From contig JAJDBX010000047.1 of NCBI GenBank assembly GCA_029261135.1, positions 1 to 64,000 of the forward strand: a DNA stretch of 64,000 nucleotides. The letters run 5' to 3'. Position 1 is the stretch's first letter. Each line of letters opens with the position of its first letter. Shown here piece after piece: positions 34,874 through 44,592 of this stretch. A program made the position numbers and the translations under genes. This DNA is from Nitrospirota bacterium (GTDB taxonomy: Bacteria > Nitrospirota > Nitrospiria > SBBL01 > JAADHI01). The notes beneath the pieces were generated by a model, which saw only the letters and a list, made by a program, of their open reading frames with translations, did no database searches and had not been told where the DNA came from.

Positions 34874-35794
34874 TCAACGATATTGAAGGAAGCCATCATG
34901 GCTGGCAATTTCAGGAAAAAACGTATCAGGAATTTCTTCCACTCCTGGGTCTCTGAGTGATAGGACAAAAACTGTTAATGCTTTCGCCTCCTCCTCTGTT
35001 AAGTCCCAATTCGGCATGGAAGTTGGCGAAGTGCGATCTTTTGGATTTGGGGCATCTGGATTGCCAGGCACAATTTTTTGTGGATCTTTAAAATGCTCAA
35101 ACTCCCAAACCCGCGTAATATGGTCTTCAGACTCGATCTGTGAAAAATCATGAACGAGCGTGAAAGCAAGCTCAGTTTTACTCCCCATGTTTGAGAGCTC
35201 AGGTGCAAGTGGTGGGTTCGTCCCAAACTGACGGATCGCGTGACATGCACCGCAACCCAAGTCGAGTGCCAGTTTTTTCCCTTTCATTAAAACATCCGCT
35301 TCAGGCCAATACACCCCCCTTGCAAGCAGTTCATAGTGACACTTTGTACAAGCGGCTTGGACATATTCGCCAGATAAAAGCTGCCGGTCAAGGTGTTTCA
35401 CCACCCCATGTGTCGCATCAACAGTAACGGCTTGCCCATTTCCTTCATGACAAATGGTACAACCAAATTTTTCAAAAGAATGTTTTGAAATATAGCCCTC
35501 ATCTTTGAAATTGGGATGCGTGGTAAAGGGTTGTGGCTCATTTTCAAAAGCAGGATTGGCAATACCCGCATGGCACGTCGTACATCGATCAGCTCGATTA
35601 AGTTTTTTATCCCAAATTTGGGTTACCTGAATAGCAGAATTCGCAATTTTCGGATCTCCGACCACTTCAGCAAGCTTTTTGTAATAAGTTTCCTGATAGC
35701 CTTTCCATTCTGCAGTTTCCTCACGATAAACAAATAAACCAAGTTGAAGAACAATGAGAAAACCTGAAATTGCAAAAACAATATGCTTTAGCAT
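34874..35794 (-). CDS. Membrane-anchored tetraheme cytochrome c
   Basis: A 306-residue protein with an N-terminal membrane anchor (IVFAISGFLIVLQLGLFVY) and four CXXCH motifs: CTTCH, CTICH, CTKCH and CGACH. The last half has a MPNWDLTEEEAKALTVFVLSL pattern typical of class I cytochromes c. It is the last gene of the cytochrome b/Rieske block and is separated from the cytochrome b C-half by only the 46-codon membrane gene. It is likely the electron-accepting cytochrome of the bc-type complex, in place of cytochrome c1 or f. Confidence 0.9.
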   Translation of the reverse strand: MLKHIVFAISGFLIVLQLGLFVYREETAEWKGYQETYYKKLAEVVGDPKIANSAIQVTQIWDKKLNRADRCTTCHAGIANPAFENEPQPFTTHPNFKDEGYISKHSFEKFGCTICHEGNGQAVTVDATHGVVKHLDRQLLSGEYVQAACTKCHYELLARGVYWPEADVLMKGKKLALDLGCGACHAIRQFGTNPPLAPELSNMGSKTELAFTLVHDFSQIESEDHITRVWEFEHFKDPQKIVPGNPDAPNPKDRTSPTSMPNWDLTEEEAKALTVFVLSLRDPGVEEIPDTFFPEIASHDGFLQYR

Positions 35795-35856
35795 GCGGGA
35801 ACCAATCCTCCTCTAAATCCAAAAATCTCGTAAAGAACGAAAAGAAAGTAGTGATG

Positions 35857-35997
35857 TTATTTTTTTGTCTTATCTTCCTTAAATGCCTTCTCTAACCAGA
35901 GGGAAGTGCCTATAAACGCACCCATGAACACGATCGTCCCAACAACAAAAAAGAGTCCAATACCCAATCGATAGGGATAAGCCCAAATATCATCCAT
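35857..35997 (-). CDS. 46-residue single-span membrane peptide of the bc-type complex
   Basis: The frame starts MDDIWAYPYRLGIGLFFVV and continues with a hydrophobic stretch ending at about residue 34, then a basic/acidic tail ending EDKTKK. One transmembrane helix is predicted. It lies 23 bases after the cytochrome b C-half stop and 62 bases before the tetraheme cytochrome, in the same direction. Small single-helix subunits are usual in cytochrome bc1, b6f and cbb3 complexes, so a structural subunit is the likely role. I know no exact family. Confidence 0.65.
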   Translation of the reverse strand: MDDIWAYPYRLGIGLFFVVGTIVFMGAFIGTSLWLEKAFKEDKTKK

Positions 35998-36020
35998 TTA
36001 TAAGCCCTCATACATCGTTG

Positions 36021-36875
36021 TTAAAATTTAAACCACGGCGTGACCAAAACATACTTCACATCTGCAAGTAGTCTTAAGAAAATTTTCATGGGGACACCCA
36101 TCATAGATATAAAGAAAAACATCATCACGTTGTAACGAACAAAGCCTAATCTCCGATAAAAATCTCGAAAGAAAATGAAAGGAACTGTAAAACCCACAGC
36201 GTAAAAACCAAGGAATAAGGCCCAAGTGATTAGATTCCCTATCGTCACAGCATACCGACCCAGCGTGACTAGCGGGGCTTCACTCAATCCAAGTGTATTT
36301 TGAAGAATAATCTGCAGGTCTATCAATTTGACCGCCCCAGCGGGCATGTGAACGTGAGGATCATCCCAGGGCCAATACCAAGACCAATCCAGCCCTCTAA
36401 AAAAAACCCCGATTAAGATCAGTATCCACCAGAGGGACAAACCAAAACCAAAACCCAACATTGAAAATTTTCGTTCCTTAAAAGTGTAGTACCCTTTACC
36501 CAGGGGATTTGGATCAACATAGGGAATTAAAATCAATCCAATGATAATAAATGTTGGGAGAACCATACCTGCCAGCCAGGGATCAAAATAAACCAATAAC
36601 TCCTGAAGCCCTAAAAAGTACCAGGGGGCTTTTGTTGGGTTGGGTGTTGTGTCTGCACTGGCCAACTCTTCCAAGGGTGCGGGTGAAACCAAAGAGAGAA
36701 ATAATAAGATTGCGGTCGCAACCATCATACAAATAAGCTCGAGATAGACTAAATTGGGCCAGACAAGAACGGTATCTTCGGGGCCAATTTTCTTAAGCGC
36801 TGTTTTCTTGATGAGTTCGGCTAAACTATTTTTCTTAGGTGAACTAGAAAGCGAATCGGAAGCCTGATCTGACAT
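36021..36875 (-). CDS. Cytochrome b C-terminal half / subunit IV-like
   Basis: A 284-residue membrane protein equivalent to the C-terminal part of cytochrome b (PetD-like). After a hydrophilic N-terminus of about 45 residues it has LVYLELICMMVATAILLFLSLV, then NPTKAPWYFLGLQELLVYF with the quinol-site-like P-W block, and further helices. It is longer than PetD (160 residues) because extra helices follow about residue 140. With the N-half it forms the split cytochrome b of a bc-type quinol:acceptor oxidoreductase. Confidence 0.9.
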   Translation of the reverse strand: MSDQASDSLSSSPKKNSLAELIKKTALKKIGPEDTVLVWPNLVYLELICMMVATAILLFLSLVSPAPLEELASADTTPNPTKAPWYFLGLQELLVYFDPWLAGMVLPTFIIIGLILIPYVDPNPLGKGYYTFKERKFSMLGFGFGLSLWWILILIGVFFRGLDWSWYWPWDDPHVHMPAGAVKLIDLQIILQNTLGLSEAPLVTLGRYAVTIGNLITWALFLGFYAVGFTVPFIFFRDFYRRLGFVRYNVMMFFFISMMGVPMKIFLRLLADVKYVLVTPWFKF

Positions 36876-36900
36876 ATATTCCCTCTACAAAATGAATAGC

Positions 36901-37671
36901 TTAAAGTGGTCCAGAAAACCCATCTTTGCGAATTCTCCAAAAATGGACGGCAATAAAAAGAGCAGTAATTAAAGGCAAAGCAAGACAATGAAGGACATAA
37001 AAACGAAGTAGGGCACTTTGTCCGACAACTGTTCCCCCCAATAGCGCAAAGGCCATATCATTCCCTGAATTTCTACCCAGCTCCGGACCAAAAGGACCTG
37101 ATGCACCGATGAAGGGTGTGGCCTCAGCCATTTTACTACCAACGGTAACCGCCCAAAGTGCCAGTTGATCCCATGGCAGCAAATACCCAGTCCAGCTTAA
37201 TACCAAGGTCGTCACTAACAAAATCACCCCGACAACCCAATTAAATTCCCTTGGCGGCTTGTAAGAACCCGTCATAAAAACACGCGTCATATGCATCCAA
37301 ACAGAAAAGACCATTGCGTGTGCTGACCATCGATGAACGGCTCTGAAGAGGCTTCCAAAATAAATCACAGTGCCTAAGTCACGAATGTCATTATAGGCAC
37401 GACGTGTGTCAGGGACGTAGTAGAACATTAAAACAACCCCTGTAATCGCGAGCATAATGAAAAAGAAAAATGTTAATCCACCCAAGCACCACGTAAATTT
37501 AATTTTAAGGGCACCTCGCTGAACACGAACAGGATGTAAATGGAGGATCACATTACTAAACATCACCAAGGCACGATTGCCATCTGTATCTGGATAACCA
37601 TGTCTAAAGATAGATTTAAAGACCTGCGTCTTATTCACTATCCCACGAATTTGCTCAAGTAATTTCAACAT
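36901..37671 (-). CDS. Cytochrome b N-terminal half (PetB-like)
   Basis: A 256-residue four-helix membrane protein that binds two b hemes. Helix B contains [30 protein letters not shown] and helix [23 protein letters not shown], each with two His about 14 residues apart. [10 protein letters not shown] is the conserved loop motif. It follows the Rieske gene by 22 bases and precedes the C-half by 25, the typical order of a split b6f/bc complex. Confidence 0.94.
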   Translation of the reverse strand: MLKLLEQIRGIVNKTQVFKSIFRHGYPDTDGNRALVMFSNVILHLHPVRVQRGALKIKFTWCLGGLTFFFFIMLAITGVVLMFYYVPDTRRAYNDIRDLGTVIYFGSLFRAVHRWSAHAMVFSVWMHMTRVFMTGSYKPPREFNWVVGVILLVTTLVLSWTGYLLPWDQLALWAVTVGSKMAEATPFIGASGPFGPELGRNSGNDMAFALLGGTVVGQSALLRFYVLHCLALPLITALFIAVHFWRIRKDGFSGPL

Positions 37672-37693
37672 ACTTGCTGTATCTCCTCCGATC

Positions 37694-38251
37694 CTATACT
37701 TTCAAAAAATATGGCTCGACTTCACGTCCGGCTTCTTCCACCATCAGGCCTTCTGGGGTTCCCACTGGATCTGGATCTTGCCTTGTATTGAAACTCACAA
37801 CAATTTCGCCATCAACAGGATCAAGGGAAATCGCTGCACGCCATAAAGTACGTGGCGCAGGTCCACCCACGACATTTCCATGCGTATCATAGATGCTGCC
37901 ATGACAAGGGCAACGAAACAGACTCTGATCTTGAAAAAAATTTGGCGTACATCCCAAATGTCGACAAATGGCAACCATGACATAAATGCCACGTTCATTA
38001 CGAACAACCCAAATCTGACGTTCCTTTTTTAATTTAGTATCGACACCAATACCATAATTTTCAGGTTTTCCGATCTTAAATACCGTAGGAGGCTCATAAA
38101 GAACGGAAGGGATCATATACCGAGCAGCCCCAAGACCCGCACCGCCAAGTGCTGTTACGATACTTCCCCACCCGACGCCTAGGCCCATCAGCGTAAAGAA
38201 TCGCCTTCGACTCACATCCGGGTCTTCGATATTTCCTTTATTATCTGCCAT
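37694..38251 (-). CDS. Rieske 2Fe-2S protein of the bc-type complex
   Basis: A 185-residue protein. The N-terminus [19 protein letters not shown] is a twin-arginine signal that stays as membrane anchor. The cluster ligands are in CRHLGCTPN and CPCHGSIYD, with GGPAPRTL after them. It accepts one electron from quinol at the cytochrome b site and passes it to a c-type cytochrome. It is the first gene of the core bc module here. Confidence 0.96.
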   Translation of the reverse strand: MADNKGNIEDPDVSRRRFFTLMGLGVGWGSIVTALGGAGLGAARYMIPSVLYEPPTVFKIGKPENYGIGVDTKLKKERQIWVVRNERGIYVMVAICRHLGCTPNFFQDQSLFRCPCHGSIYDTHGNVVGGPAPRTLWRAAISLDPVDGEIVVSFNTRQDPDPVGTPEGLMVEEAGREVEPYFLKV

Positions 38252-38298
38252 GATCTAATTACTCCTCAATACCACCTTGCCAAGCGGAAACTTGGATT

Positions 38299-38790
38299 TT
38301 ATTTCTTTTTCCTTTTCTTTTTCTTCCCTTGCTTAAGCTTTGAGTCCATTATTTTATTCTTTTTCTTATTTTTTATTAAACCGAAATAAACCACTATCGC
38401 CAGAACGGTGAGTGAAGCCCCTGTTAAATAAATCCATACTGCTGCACTCTCTGCCGGGGCACCAAAATTAACAGTAATGCCCCTAAATGAAACACCATCT
38501 TCAGGATCAAAAGAAATGGTGAGGTTCTTCTGAACTTCTCCGACAGAAACAACAATTTCGTCACCTAGATTGTCATTATGAAGATGAAATAAAACTTCAT
38601 ATCGTCCTGAACCATCGGTTGTTGCACTTTTCTTCTGTCCCCCTTTATGTTCTAAAGAAACAGTGACATTTTTTCTATACTTCCCTGCATCATCTGTCAC
38701 CTGACCCGATACAACATAACGATGATCTGCCTCATGTTCTGCATGCAGAGGGCTTACACAGAGAAGAGATCCGCTAAAAAAAAGCAACAC
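38299..38790 (-). CDS. Exported membrane-anchored beta-sandwich protein
   Basis: A 163-residue protein with a signal peptide (LLFFSGSLLCVSPLHA), a carboxypeptidase-regulatory-like beta-sandwich (VSGQVTDDAGKYRKNVTVSLEHKGG, then SATTDGSGRYEVLFHL) and a C-terminal membrane helix (AVWIYLTGASLTVLAIVVYFGLI) followed by a very basic tail ending KKKRKKK. No heme motif. The GTG start at 38790 has no clear ribosome-binding site; the frame is open upstream with only ATT codons (IIHKQIIW), so the start is uncertain. Its place between a diheme protein and the Rieske gene suggests a docking or assembly subunit. Confidence 0.75.
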   Translation of the reverse strand: MLLFFSGSLLCVSPLHAEHEADHRYVVSGQVTDDAGKYRKNVTVSLEHKGGQKKSATTDGSGRYEVLFHLHNDNLGDEIVVSVGEVQKNLTISFDPEDGVSFRGITVNFGAPAESAAVWIYLTGASLTVLAIVVYFGLIKNKKKNKIMDSKLKQGKKKKRKKK

Positions 38791-38918
38791 CCAAATAATT
38801 TGTTTATGAATAATTCCCGTAAAAAAAATTTTGTAAATACCACCCTATCTATGTCCACATCAACGATCAACTCAATAGGAGAAATTGTGATGGATTCTAA
38901 AATAATGGAATCAGATAA

Positions 38919-40499
38919 TCAAGATGAACTGGATGCCTTTTTATTCTTTTTTAAAAGCTTAACCAGAACAAATTCCACTCCAAAAACAAATATAATCACA
39001 ACTGGCGGTAGTATATAAACACTCTTAGGGGTTTCCGGTTCCATTAACACAAAATACCAGGGTGTGATTGATCTTTTTGAAGCCACTTCTCCATTTGTGC
39101 CATCCATTGCAAAAAAGGCAATCGGATAAAATGACCCTATCTCAAATTGAATATCTTTCTCTTTATCAGAAGTTTGAAGGGATCTCTTCATGACCACCTG
39201 GTATTGGCCATTTTTAAATCGACCACTCCCTTTGACATTCGACTCACTCTTCTTTACTTCGCCATTTAAAATACCATTCGCAGTAGTTTCAAAAACTTGA
39301 TTTCCGTCAGACTGCCAATTCCATAGATTCACCCCTAATTTTTCATCACCCATAATAAAATAAGGTTTCTTTACACCACCCGGTTGAAGCTTTTCCGGGA
39401 ATTGAATGGCGACTTGATCTGTATAAATTTTCTTTTTAGCACTGGGTTTACTTGCCTTGCTGCTGCTACGATCATCCCAAATGAGTTTAAAACCAATTTC
39501 TTTATCATTATAAAGTGATTTAACTGTAATATCAGTCACGGTAGGCGTAAAAAGTCTTTCCTCAAAAGAAATCTGTCCCATCATCGGGAACCAACTAGAT
39601 GGAGCTTGATCCCACAGAGGATCTTCCGGATCAGTAGGAATCCCCTCCTCAATGGAAAGAGGCTTGATTAATGAGCCTCTTTCCGGATTTGGCGTCGGGG
39701 AAAGAGAACGGACATAATTCGCAACATCCCAACTTTCCTCATTATTTAATTTGTCTGCAAAAGAAGGCATCGGGGTTCCATTTATACCCGTATTAATTCG
39801 GGTATAAATATCTTTGGCTTCACCCCCACCGCGAAAAAGCCAATTTTTGTTAAGGTTCCTTGGATAAACTGAATCTCCTCGGTGGTTCCTCAAGACTAAA
39901 GAAGTCGGTCCATCCCCACGACCTTCGGCACCATGGCAAAGCGTACATCCCAAGGCGGTAAACTTTTTCTTACCTCTCTCGATACTTTCCTCACTCGTTG
40001 GAACGGGTTCTCCAATTTTCAAAGCAGATGCTCTATCTGCCTGTTTTTCCCATTTATCCGAAAATGTCTTAATATATTTAATAACCTGACGGCGCTGTTT
40101 TTTAGTCAAGACATCAGCCCAGTCCGGCATTCCTGTACCTGGAAGTCCGTTGCTAATCACGCGAAATAAATCATCGTCTGTCGGGAGTGAATTTCTTGGC
40201 GTCGTGCGGTACTTAAATTCTGCTTTCTTAAAACTCCTCGGTTTAGGTTGGAAGCGATCAGCCGCAGGGCCATCACCATCCCCTTCATCACCATGGCAGG
40301 AGATACAGCGTTTTTTATAAATCATTTCCCCTGCAGCGAGATCATCATTAGGAAGAGTTTCACTATCAGGCTGAGCAGTCGTTTTTACTTCTTCATGTTC
40401 CTCATCAGCAAAAAGATAAGGTTGGCCCCCTAAAATAGTGAATAAAAACACTAATAAAAACAAACTTTGAATATCATTTTTTATGAACAACTTACTCAT
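38919..40499 (-). CDS. Diheme cytochrome c with ethylbenzene-dehydrogenase-gamma/NxrC-like domain
   Basis: A 526-residue protein counted from MSKLFIKN, which gives a good signal peptide; the open frame extends to 40673, inside the preceding gene. Two cytochrome c domains carry CISCHGDEGDG and CTLCHGAEGRG. The C-terminal half (EDPLWDQAPSSWFPM, then TVKSLYNDKEIGFKLIWDD, and SDGNQVFETTANG) resembles the heme-b-binding gamma subunits of type II DMSO-reductase-family enzymes (EbdC, ClrC, NxrC). It ends in a membrane helix (YILPPVVIIFVFGVEFVLV). Start and previous stop overlap as ATGAGTAA. No molybdopterin alpha subunit is in the window. Confidence 0.85.
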   Translation of the reverse strand: MSKLFIKNDIQSLFLLVFLFTILGGQPYLFADEEHEEVKTTAQPDSETLPNDDLAAGEMIYKKRCISCHGDEGDGDGPAADRFQPKPRSFKKAEFKYRTTPRNSLPTDDDLFRVISNGLPGTGMPDWADVLTKKQRRQVIKYIKTFSDKWEKQADRASALKIGEPVPTSEESIERGKKKFTALGCTLCHGAEGRGDGPTSLVLRNHRGDSVYPRNLNKNWLFRGGGEAKDIYTRINTGINGTPMPSFADKLNNEESWDVANYVRSLSPTPNPERGSLIKPLSIEEGIPTDPEDPLWDQAPSSWFPMMGQISFEERLFTPTVTDITVKSLYNDKEIGFKLIWDDRSSSKASKPSAKKKIYTDQVAIQFPEKLQPGGVKKPYFIMGDEKLGVNLWNWQSDGNQVFETTANGILNGEVKKSESNVKGSGRFKNGQYQVVMKRSLQTSDKEKDIQFEIGSFYPIAFFAMDGTNGEVASKRSITPWYFVLMEPETPKSVYILPPVVIIFVFGVEFVLVKLLKKNKKASSSS

Positions 40500-41241
40500 C
40501 ACCTTCAAGTTCCCAAGTCCTTGGTTTCCAGCCCGTATAATCATAGAGAAACATAATGACTTTCCATCGTTCTTCTTCAGATAGAATGAGCTCCCATCTC
40601 GGCATTGCTGAATCCCAAGGAGTCGATTCTTCAGGAAGACCAATCCCTCCTGTTTTGATGCGCCAAAATACAAATGATTCCATCAGCATCGAAATGGTAG
40701 TGGCATCAGCAAAATTAGCCGGCTTTACATTTAATGCATGAGCAAAGAACCCTTTACCATCTAACTTATCGCCATGACAGAAAACACAATTTTTGTAAAA
40801 TACTTCCCGACCTTCTTCAATATATTGTTCGTGATTGGCTTCATCGTCACCAAAAGGGTTGGTAAAACCCGCGGCAGAACCTGGAGGGGCCGGATGAATG
40901 ACACGTTGAGGAAAAGGGGGGTTAAAATTAGGCAACACACTTTGATAGGAACGAAAGCCAAAAAAGAGCGGGATAAGAATAAAAACGGCAATACGGCTCA
41001 GTTTCCGCAAACCACTTTCATTGTCATCCCCCCGAATAAAATCAACGATCGGAATATAAAAATTTCCAAAATCATCTTCAAAAATAGAAACGTAAAGCAA
41101 AATCGAAATAGTCACCAAGGTCATGTACATAAAGATGACACTTGAAGGAAGAGGACTTGTAATGAGAGGCATTCCCAACTTAAGTAATAAGTAAAAGCCC
41201 AATTCAAGCGCAAAAGCCTTTGCAATCAAAGGTAATTTCAC
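40492..41241 (-). CDS. Membrane-bound monoheme cytochrome c
   Basis: A 249-residue protein. Two or three N-terminal membrane helices (about residues 5-55 and 88-105) precede a periplasmic cytochrome c domain with CVFCHGDKLDGKG (about residue 155) and an axial Met in SAMPRWELILSEEERWKVIMFLY. It lies 2 bases after the diheme lipoprotein gene and overlaps the next gene by 8 bases. It probably relays electrons between the bc-type and oxidase modules. Confidence 0.87.
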   Translation of the reverse strand: MKLPLIAKAFALELGFYLLLKLGMPLITSPLPSSVIFMYMTLVTISILLYVSIFEDDFGNFYIPIVDFIRGDDNESGLRKLSRIAVFILIPLFFGFRSYQSVLPNFNPPFPQRVIHPAPPGSAAGFTNPFGDDEANHEQYIEEGREVFYKNCVFCHGDKLDGKGFFAHALNVKPANFADATTISMLMESFVFWRIKTGGIGLPEESTPWDSAMPRWELILSEEERWKVIMFLYDYTGWKPRTWELEGDE

Positions 41242-41243
41242 AG

Positions 41244-42056
41244 TTACATCTCCTCCCCGGCTTTTATTTCAGACTCACTCTCTTCAGTCGCAAGCTCATC
41301 ATTACCTGAAGCGTCTTCTCTTAAAGTACTCACATAGATTGCAATGGCAAGGGCATCCTCATCAGGCACATCTAAATTAGGCATTCGTGTACTCGCTTTA
41401 AAGGCTTGAGGATTTTTAATCCAGCGGAAAATAAATTGTGTCTGCAACATGGATCCTGCTTTAGATAAATCAGGCCCTAGTGTGCCTCCTTCACCATTGA
41501 CGACATGGCATGCATTACACCCGACCTCTTCAAAAATGTCACCTCCACTGGCAACGAGTTCTTCAAAAGCATCATCATCAGGCACCATAGATGCCATTAA
41601 TTCATCGAAGACCTTTTCTTTCACCCTTGCATATCTCGGCTTTTTATGATCAAAAAAGGCCTCTTTCGTCTCAGCATTTTCAAAAACAATGGGGGAGGCT
41701 TCATTCGGATGAAGCGTGCGAATATAGGCGACGAGAGACCAAAGCTCTTCCTCAGAGAAAACTTTACCCCATACCGGCATCCCTGCAGAGAGATCCACTC
41801 CATAACCACCGAGTTCAAGGACTTCATAGATCTCATCATTCGAGAGTTTCGCCATGTAGTCTTCTTCACCATCGGTCAAGTCACGGGGCGCCGGATCAAG
41901 GTTAGCGGCATTATATCCATCGCCATTCCCTCCCTCTCCATGACAAGAAGCACAAAACCGGCTAAAGATTTTATGGCCTTTGGCAACGTATTTGTCTTCA
42001 CATCCAGATGCCACCATCATAAGAATAACTAAGATTGGAAGAGTAAACGCCCTCAC
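41244..42056 (-). CDS. Diheme cytochrome c lipoprotein
   Basis: About 270 residues from the GTG at 42056. The signal peptide RAFTLPILVILMMVASGC ends in a lipobox, so the protein is lipid-anchored. The first domain has CASCHGEGGNGDG and MPVWGKVFSEEELWSLVAYIRTL; the second has CNACHVVNGEGGTLGPDLS and MPNLDVPDEDALAIAIYVSTL. An upstream ATG in the same frame (42194) would put 62 bases inside the oxidase gene and give no normal signal peptide, so I reject it. The second domain resembles the cytochrome c of cbb3/caa3 systems. Confidence 0.87.
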   Translation of the reverse strand: MRAFTLPILVILMMVASGCEDKYVAKGHKIFSRFCASCHGEGGNGDGYNAANLDPAPRDLTDGEEDYMAKLSNDEIYEVLELGGYGVDLSAGMPVWGKVFSEEELWSLVAYIRTLHPNEASPIVFENAETKEAFFDHKKPRYARVKEKVFDELMASMVPDDDAFEELVASGGDIFEEVGCNACHVVNGEGGTLGPDLSKAGSMLQTQFIFRWIKNPQAFKASTRMPNLDVPDEDALAIAIYVSTLREDASGNDELATEESESEIKAGEEM

Positions 42057-42132
42057 CTTTTCTCTAAAAAATAACCTTTTTATAACTGATTCTCCTTGAA
42101 ACCTATTGTCATTGAGACAAAAAATAATGGGA

Positions 42133-44556
42133 CTAAAACGACTGCGTATCGATCGACATAGCCAGATCTCCCACAGGCTCCATATTATCTTCATTGTGTT
42201 CAGCGGGTGTTACCTCTGGGGCCATGACCGGTTCTTCAGGAACAACATCCATCCCTTTTTTTGATGCAGCCTTTAATTCGTCTAGCGTTACCGTGACTTT
42301 GCCGCCATTACTCTGAACAAAAGCGATGATCGTGAGAAGTTCTTCCTCGGTAAGACCAATGGGGGCTTTATTGATAATGGGCATTTCTGCTGAATACATC
42401 ACCGGTTTGACCGGATCAAAATCGAGTTTTACATAGGCATCTGGCTTCGTTAGTGTCTCATAAATGAATTCCCGCGTGAGTCGCCCGCCCACCCCAAGTA
42501 AATTAGGACAACGACCCGCTCCGGCACCAATCGAATGACATAAGGCACATTGTCCCTTACTATAAAAAATATCTTGCCCTATCTGAACCATGTCATCCGT
42601 ACCCTTAATCTTCGTCAGATCCAACTCATTTTTCTCAGGAGGAAGACCAATCTTCTGAGGGACCTGATATCCGACATAGGTATAAGCCAACAAGAATGTG
42701 CCCACAACAGCCGTCACTTTAAGAAGAACATACTTCCCGCCCTCTTTTGGAATCTTACGTTCTTCTTCGGATTTATCCCCGAAAAGATCTGTAAACCACA
42801 TAAAAACGGGGGCAAGAAAGAAATACCGCGTCGAGAAACGATTATGACGAATTGTGAGTGAAGTCCAGAAGACGATACCCACCATGACGCAGAAAATCGC
42901 AGTGGATAACACAAAAAGAAAGGATGCAAGGCCGAGTGTCGGTGTGTAGGCATAGGCGGAGGTATCTTCCAATACCCCGTAAATGTGCCAGTGGACCCGC
43001 GAAGCAGAACGGGCATATCCCATCAGAGCCATGGTTAAAACTACAAAAACGGCATTGATGATCAAAGCATACTGAGACCGTGCAGGCATCACCCCCCACT
43101 TCATCTCATGGGTCAGCTTTGCCGATCTAAGTGAAAGAGCTGTAAGCGGAGTGATCGTAAAAAGGACAAAAAGAACCGCTAAGACCTGGGCCACTGAAAG
43201 TACATTCACACGGTAAACGGAGGGGACAAAATAACCATAGACCCCCAGCCAGATAATGATCACCACAGATGCCACCATCACAAGAACGGTGTAGATATTT
43301 GCCGCCTTACGCCATTTAACGGTGATTACCTTGTCTGCCCGCCAGTAAAGAATAAAACAGACAAAAGTCGTTAAGATCATTAAGTTAACAACGGTCAATT
43401 TTGCCGACATGACCCCGAATACACCCAGCAAAGGATGATGTGCGCCACCCATCGCCCTGGCCTCAGAAACGCTGGCGACAAGAGAATGAGGAGTCAACCA
43501 GACAGAAAAAGAACCGACCAGTGCAACCAACATAATAATGATCGCATTTTTATATTTCGGTGCGGAATGCGTTCGATAGGCGATGCCTTGCCAAAAATAA
43601 TAGTTGGCTCCGACAAAAAGAACACCGATGAGTACCGCTTGAAGAATGAAAAGCCAAGAAAGAATCCCTCCCATCAGTGTAATGCCCATCTGCTGGTTAT
43701 ACTCATAGACTTCGCGCATGAGAAAATAACCGGCAAAAGGCATCGGAAGAAGCCCGAAGACGCCGATAAAATTTCCAACATAGCCCATCCAATCGTAATG
43801 CTCTCTTTCTTCCTGCGTTTTCGCACCCAAATAAGCCACGCCTGCATAAGCACCGCAAACAAATCCTCCAAGGATCAGATTCCCAACAACGCGGTGAATA
43901 ATGACAGGAAGCCAGGTCGGATTATTGAGGGCAGTCCATGCTTTCTCCCACATCCCCAAACCAGGATTCAAAACCACCGGACTGGCCTGAAATGAAAGAA
44001 AACCACTCGGCAATATAACAAGCAGCATTCCAGCAACATTAAGCATCAGTCCCCAGAAAAGATGTAAGCCTTTCCGGTCTTGCCATTTATCCCATCTATC
44101 CCAATAGACATAAACGGAAAGAGTCTCGTAAAGGAAAAGAAAAAGATAGAGATAATAGGTGGGCTTAAAAATGTCTGCCATGGCTGTCATGAGTGTGGGG
44201 TAAAAGACGAGAAGCGCAAAAAGGAAGAAGATACCGACCATGGCCGTCGTTGCAAAACAAGCGACGATGAGATCCATAAATTCCTGAGCCAATCGGTCGT
44301 ATCGCTTTTCTCCTGTCATAATACCGACCACTTCAATAGAGATAATAAACATCGGCACACCCAAGACAAATGCCCCAAATAAAATGTGAACTTGGGACAA
44401 GACCCAGATCAAATTACGGCTCCCGATCCCCTCTATATCACGGTATACAGATTCATAGGTTTGGGCAAAGAGTGTGCCCGATGGGATTAAGAGAAGCATC
44501 ATAAAAATAAGACTGCTCCAAACCATCGGTTGTTTGATTGCTTTTTTAAAAGTCAT
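42133..44556 (-). CDS. Cytochrome bd-like oxidase subunit fused to cytochrome c
   Basis: About 807 residues; the ATG at 44556 follows GGGGG and is preferred over the one 21 bases upstream. The N-terminal 450-500 residues form a CydA-like multi-helix core: SQVHILFGAFVLGVPMF (possible heme ligand His), a second candidate His in PVIIHRVVGNLILGG. The GRQPW quinol-loop motif of true cytochrome bd is absent. More helices follow, then a C-terminal cytochrome c domain with CALCHSIGAGAGRCPNLLG and Met in AEMPIINKAPIGLTEEEL. Such bd-like oxidases are known from Nitrospira and relatives. The fused heme c suggests electrons arrive from cytochrome c rather than quinol. No separate CydB is present. Confidence 0.87.
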   Translation of the reverse strand: MTFKKAIKQPMVWSSLIFMMLLLIPSGTLFAQTYESVYRDIEGIGSRNLIWVLSQVHILFGAFVLGVPMFIISIEVVGIMTGEKRYDRLAQEFMDLIVACFATTAMVGIFFLFALLVFYPTLMTAMADIFKPTYYLYLFLFLYETLSVYVYWDRWDKWQDRKGLHLFWGLMLNVAGMLLVILPSGFLSFQASPVVLNPGLGMWEKAWTALNNPTWLPVIIHRVVGNLILGGFVCGAYAGVAYLGAKTQEEREHYDWMGYVGNFIGVFGLLPMPFAGYFLMREVYEYNQQMGITLMGGILSWLFILQAVLIGVLFVGANYYFWQGIAYRTHSAPKYKNAIIIMLVALVGSFSVWLTPHSLVASVSEARAMGGAHHPLLGVFGVMSAKLTVVNLMILTTFVCFILYWRADKVITVKWRKAANIYTVLVMVASVVIIIWLGVYGYFVPSVYRVNVLSVAQVLAVLFVLFTITPLTALSLRSAKLTHEMKWGVMPARSQYALIINAVFVVLTMALMGYARSASRVHWHIYGVLEDTSAYAYTPTLGLASFLFVLSTAIFCVMVGIVFWTSLTIRHNRFSTRYFFLAPVFMWFTDLFGDKSEEERKIPKEGGKYVLLKVTAVVGTFLLAYTYVGYQVPQKIGLPPEKNELDLTKIKGTDDMVQIGQDIFYSKGQCALCHSIGAGAGRCPNLLGVGGRLTREFIYETLTKPDAYVKLDFDPVKPVMYSAEMPIINKAPIGLTEEELLTIIAFVQSNGGKVTVTLDELKAASKKGMDVVPEEPVMAPEVTPAEHNEDNMEPVGDLAMSIDTQSF

Positions 44557-44592
44557 GACAATCCCCCTTCCATTCATAATTATTGAGGAATT

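Noticed and set aside
42057-42194. N-terminal extension of the diheme lipoprotein into the oxidase gene
   Set aside because: It would overlap the oxidase gene by 62 bases and destroy the lipoprotein signal peptide.
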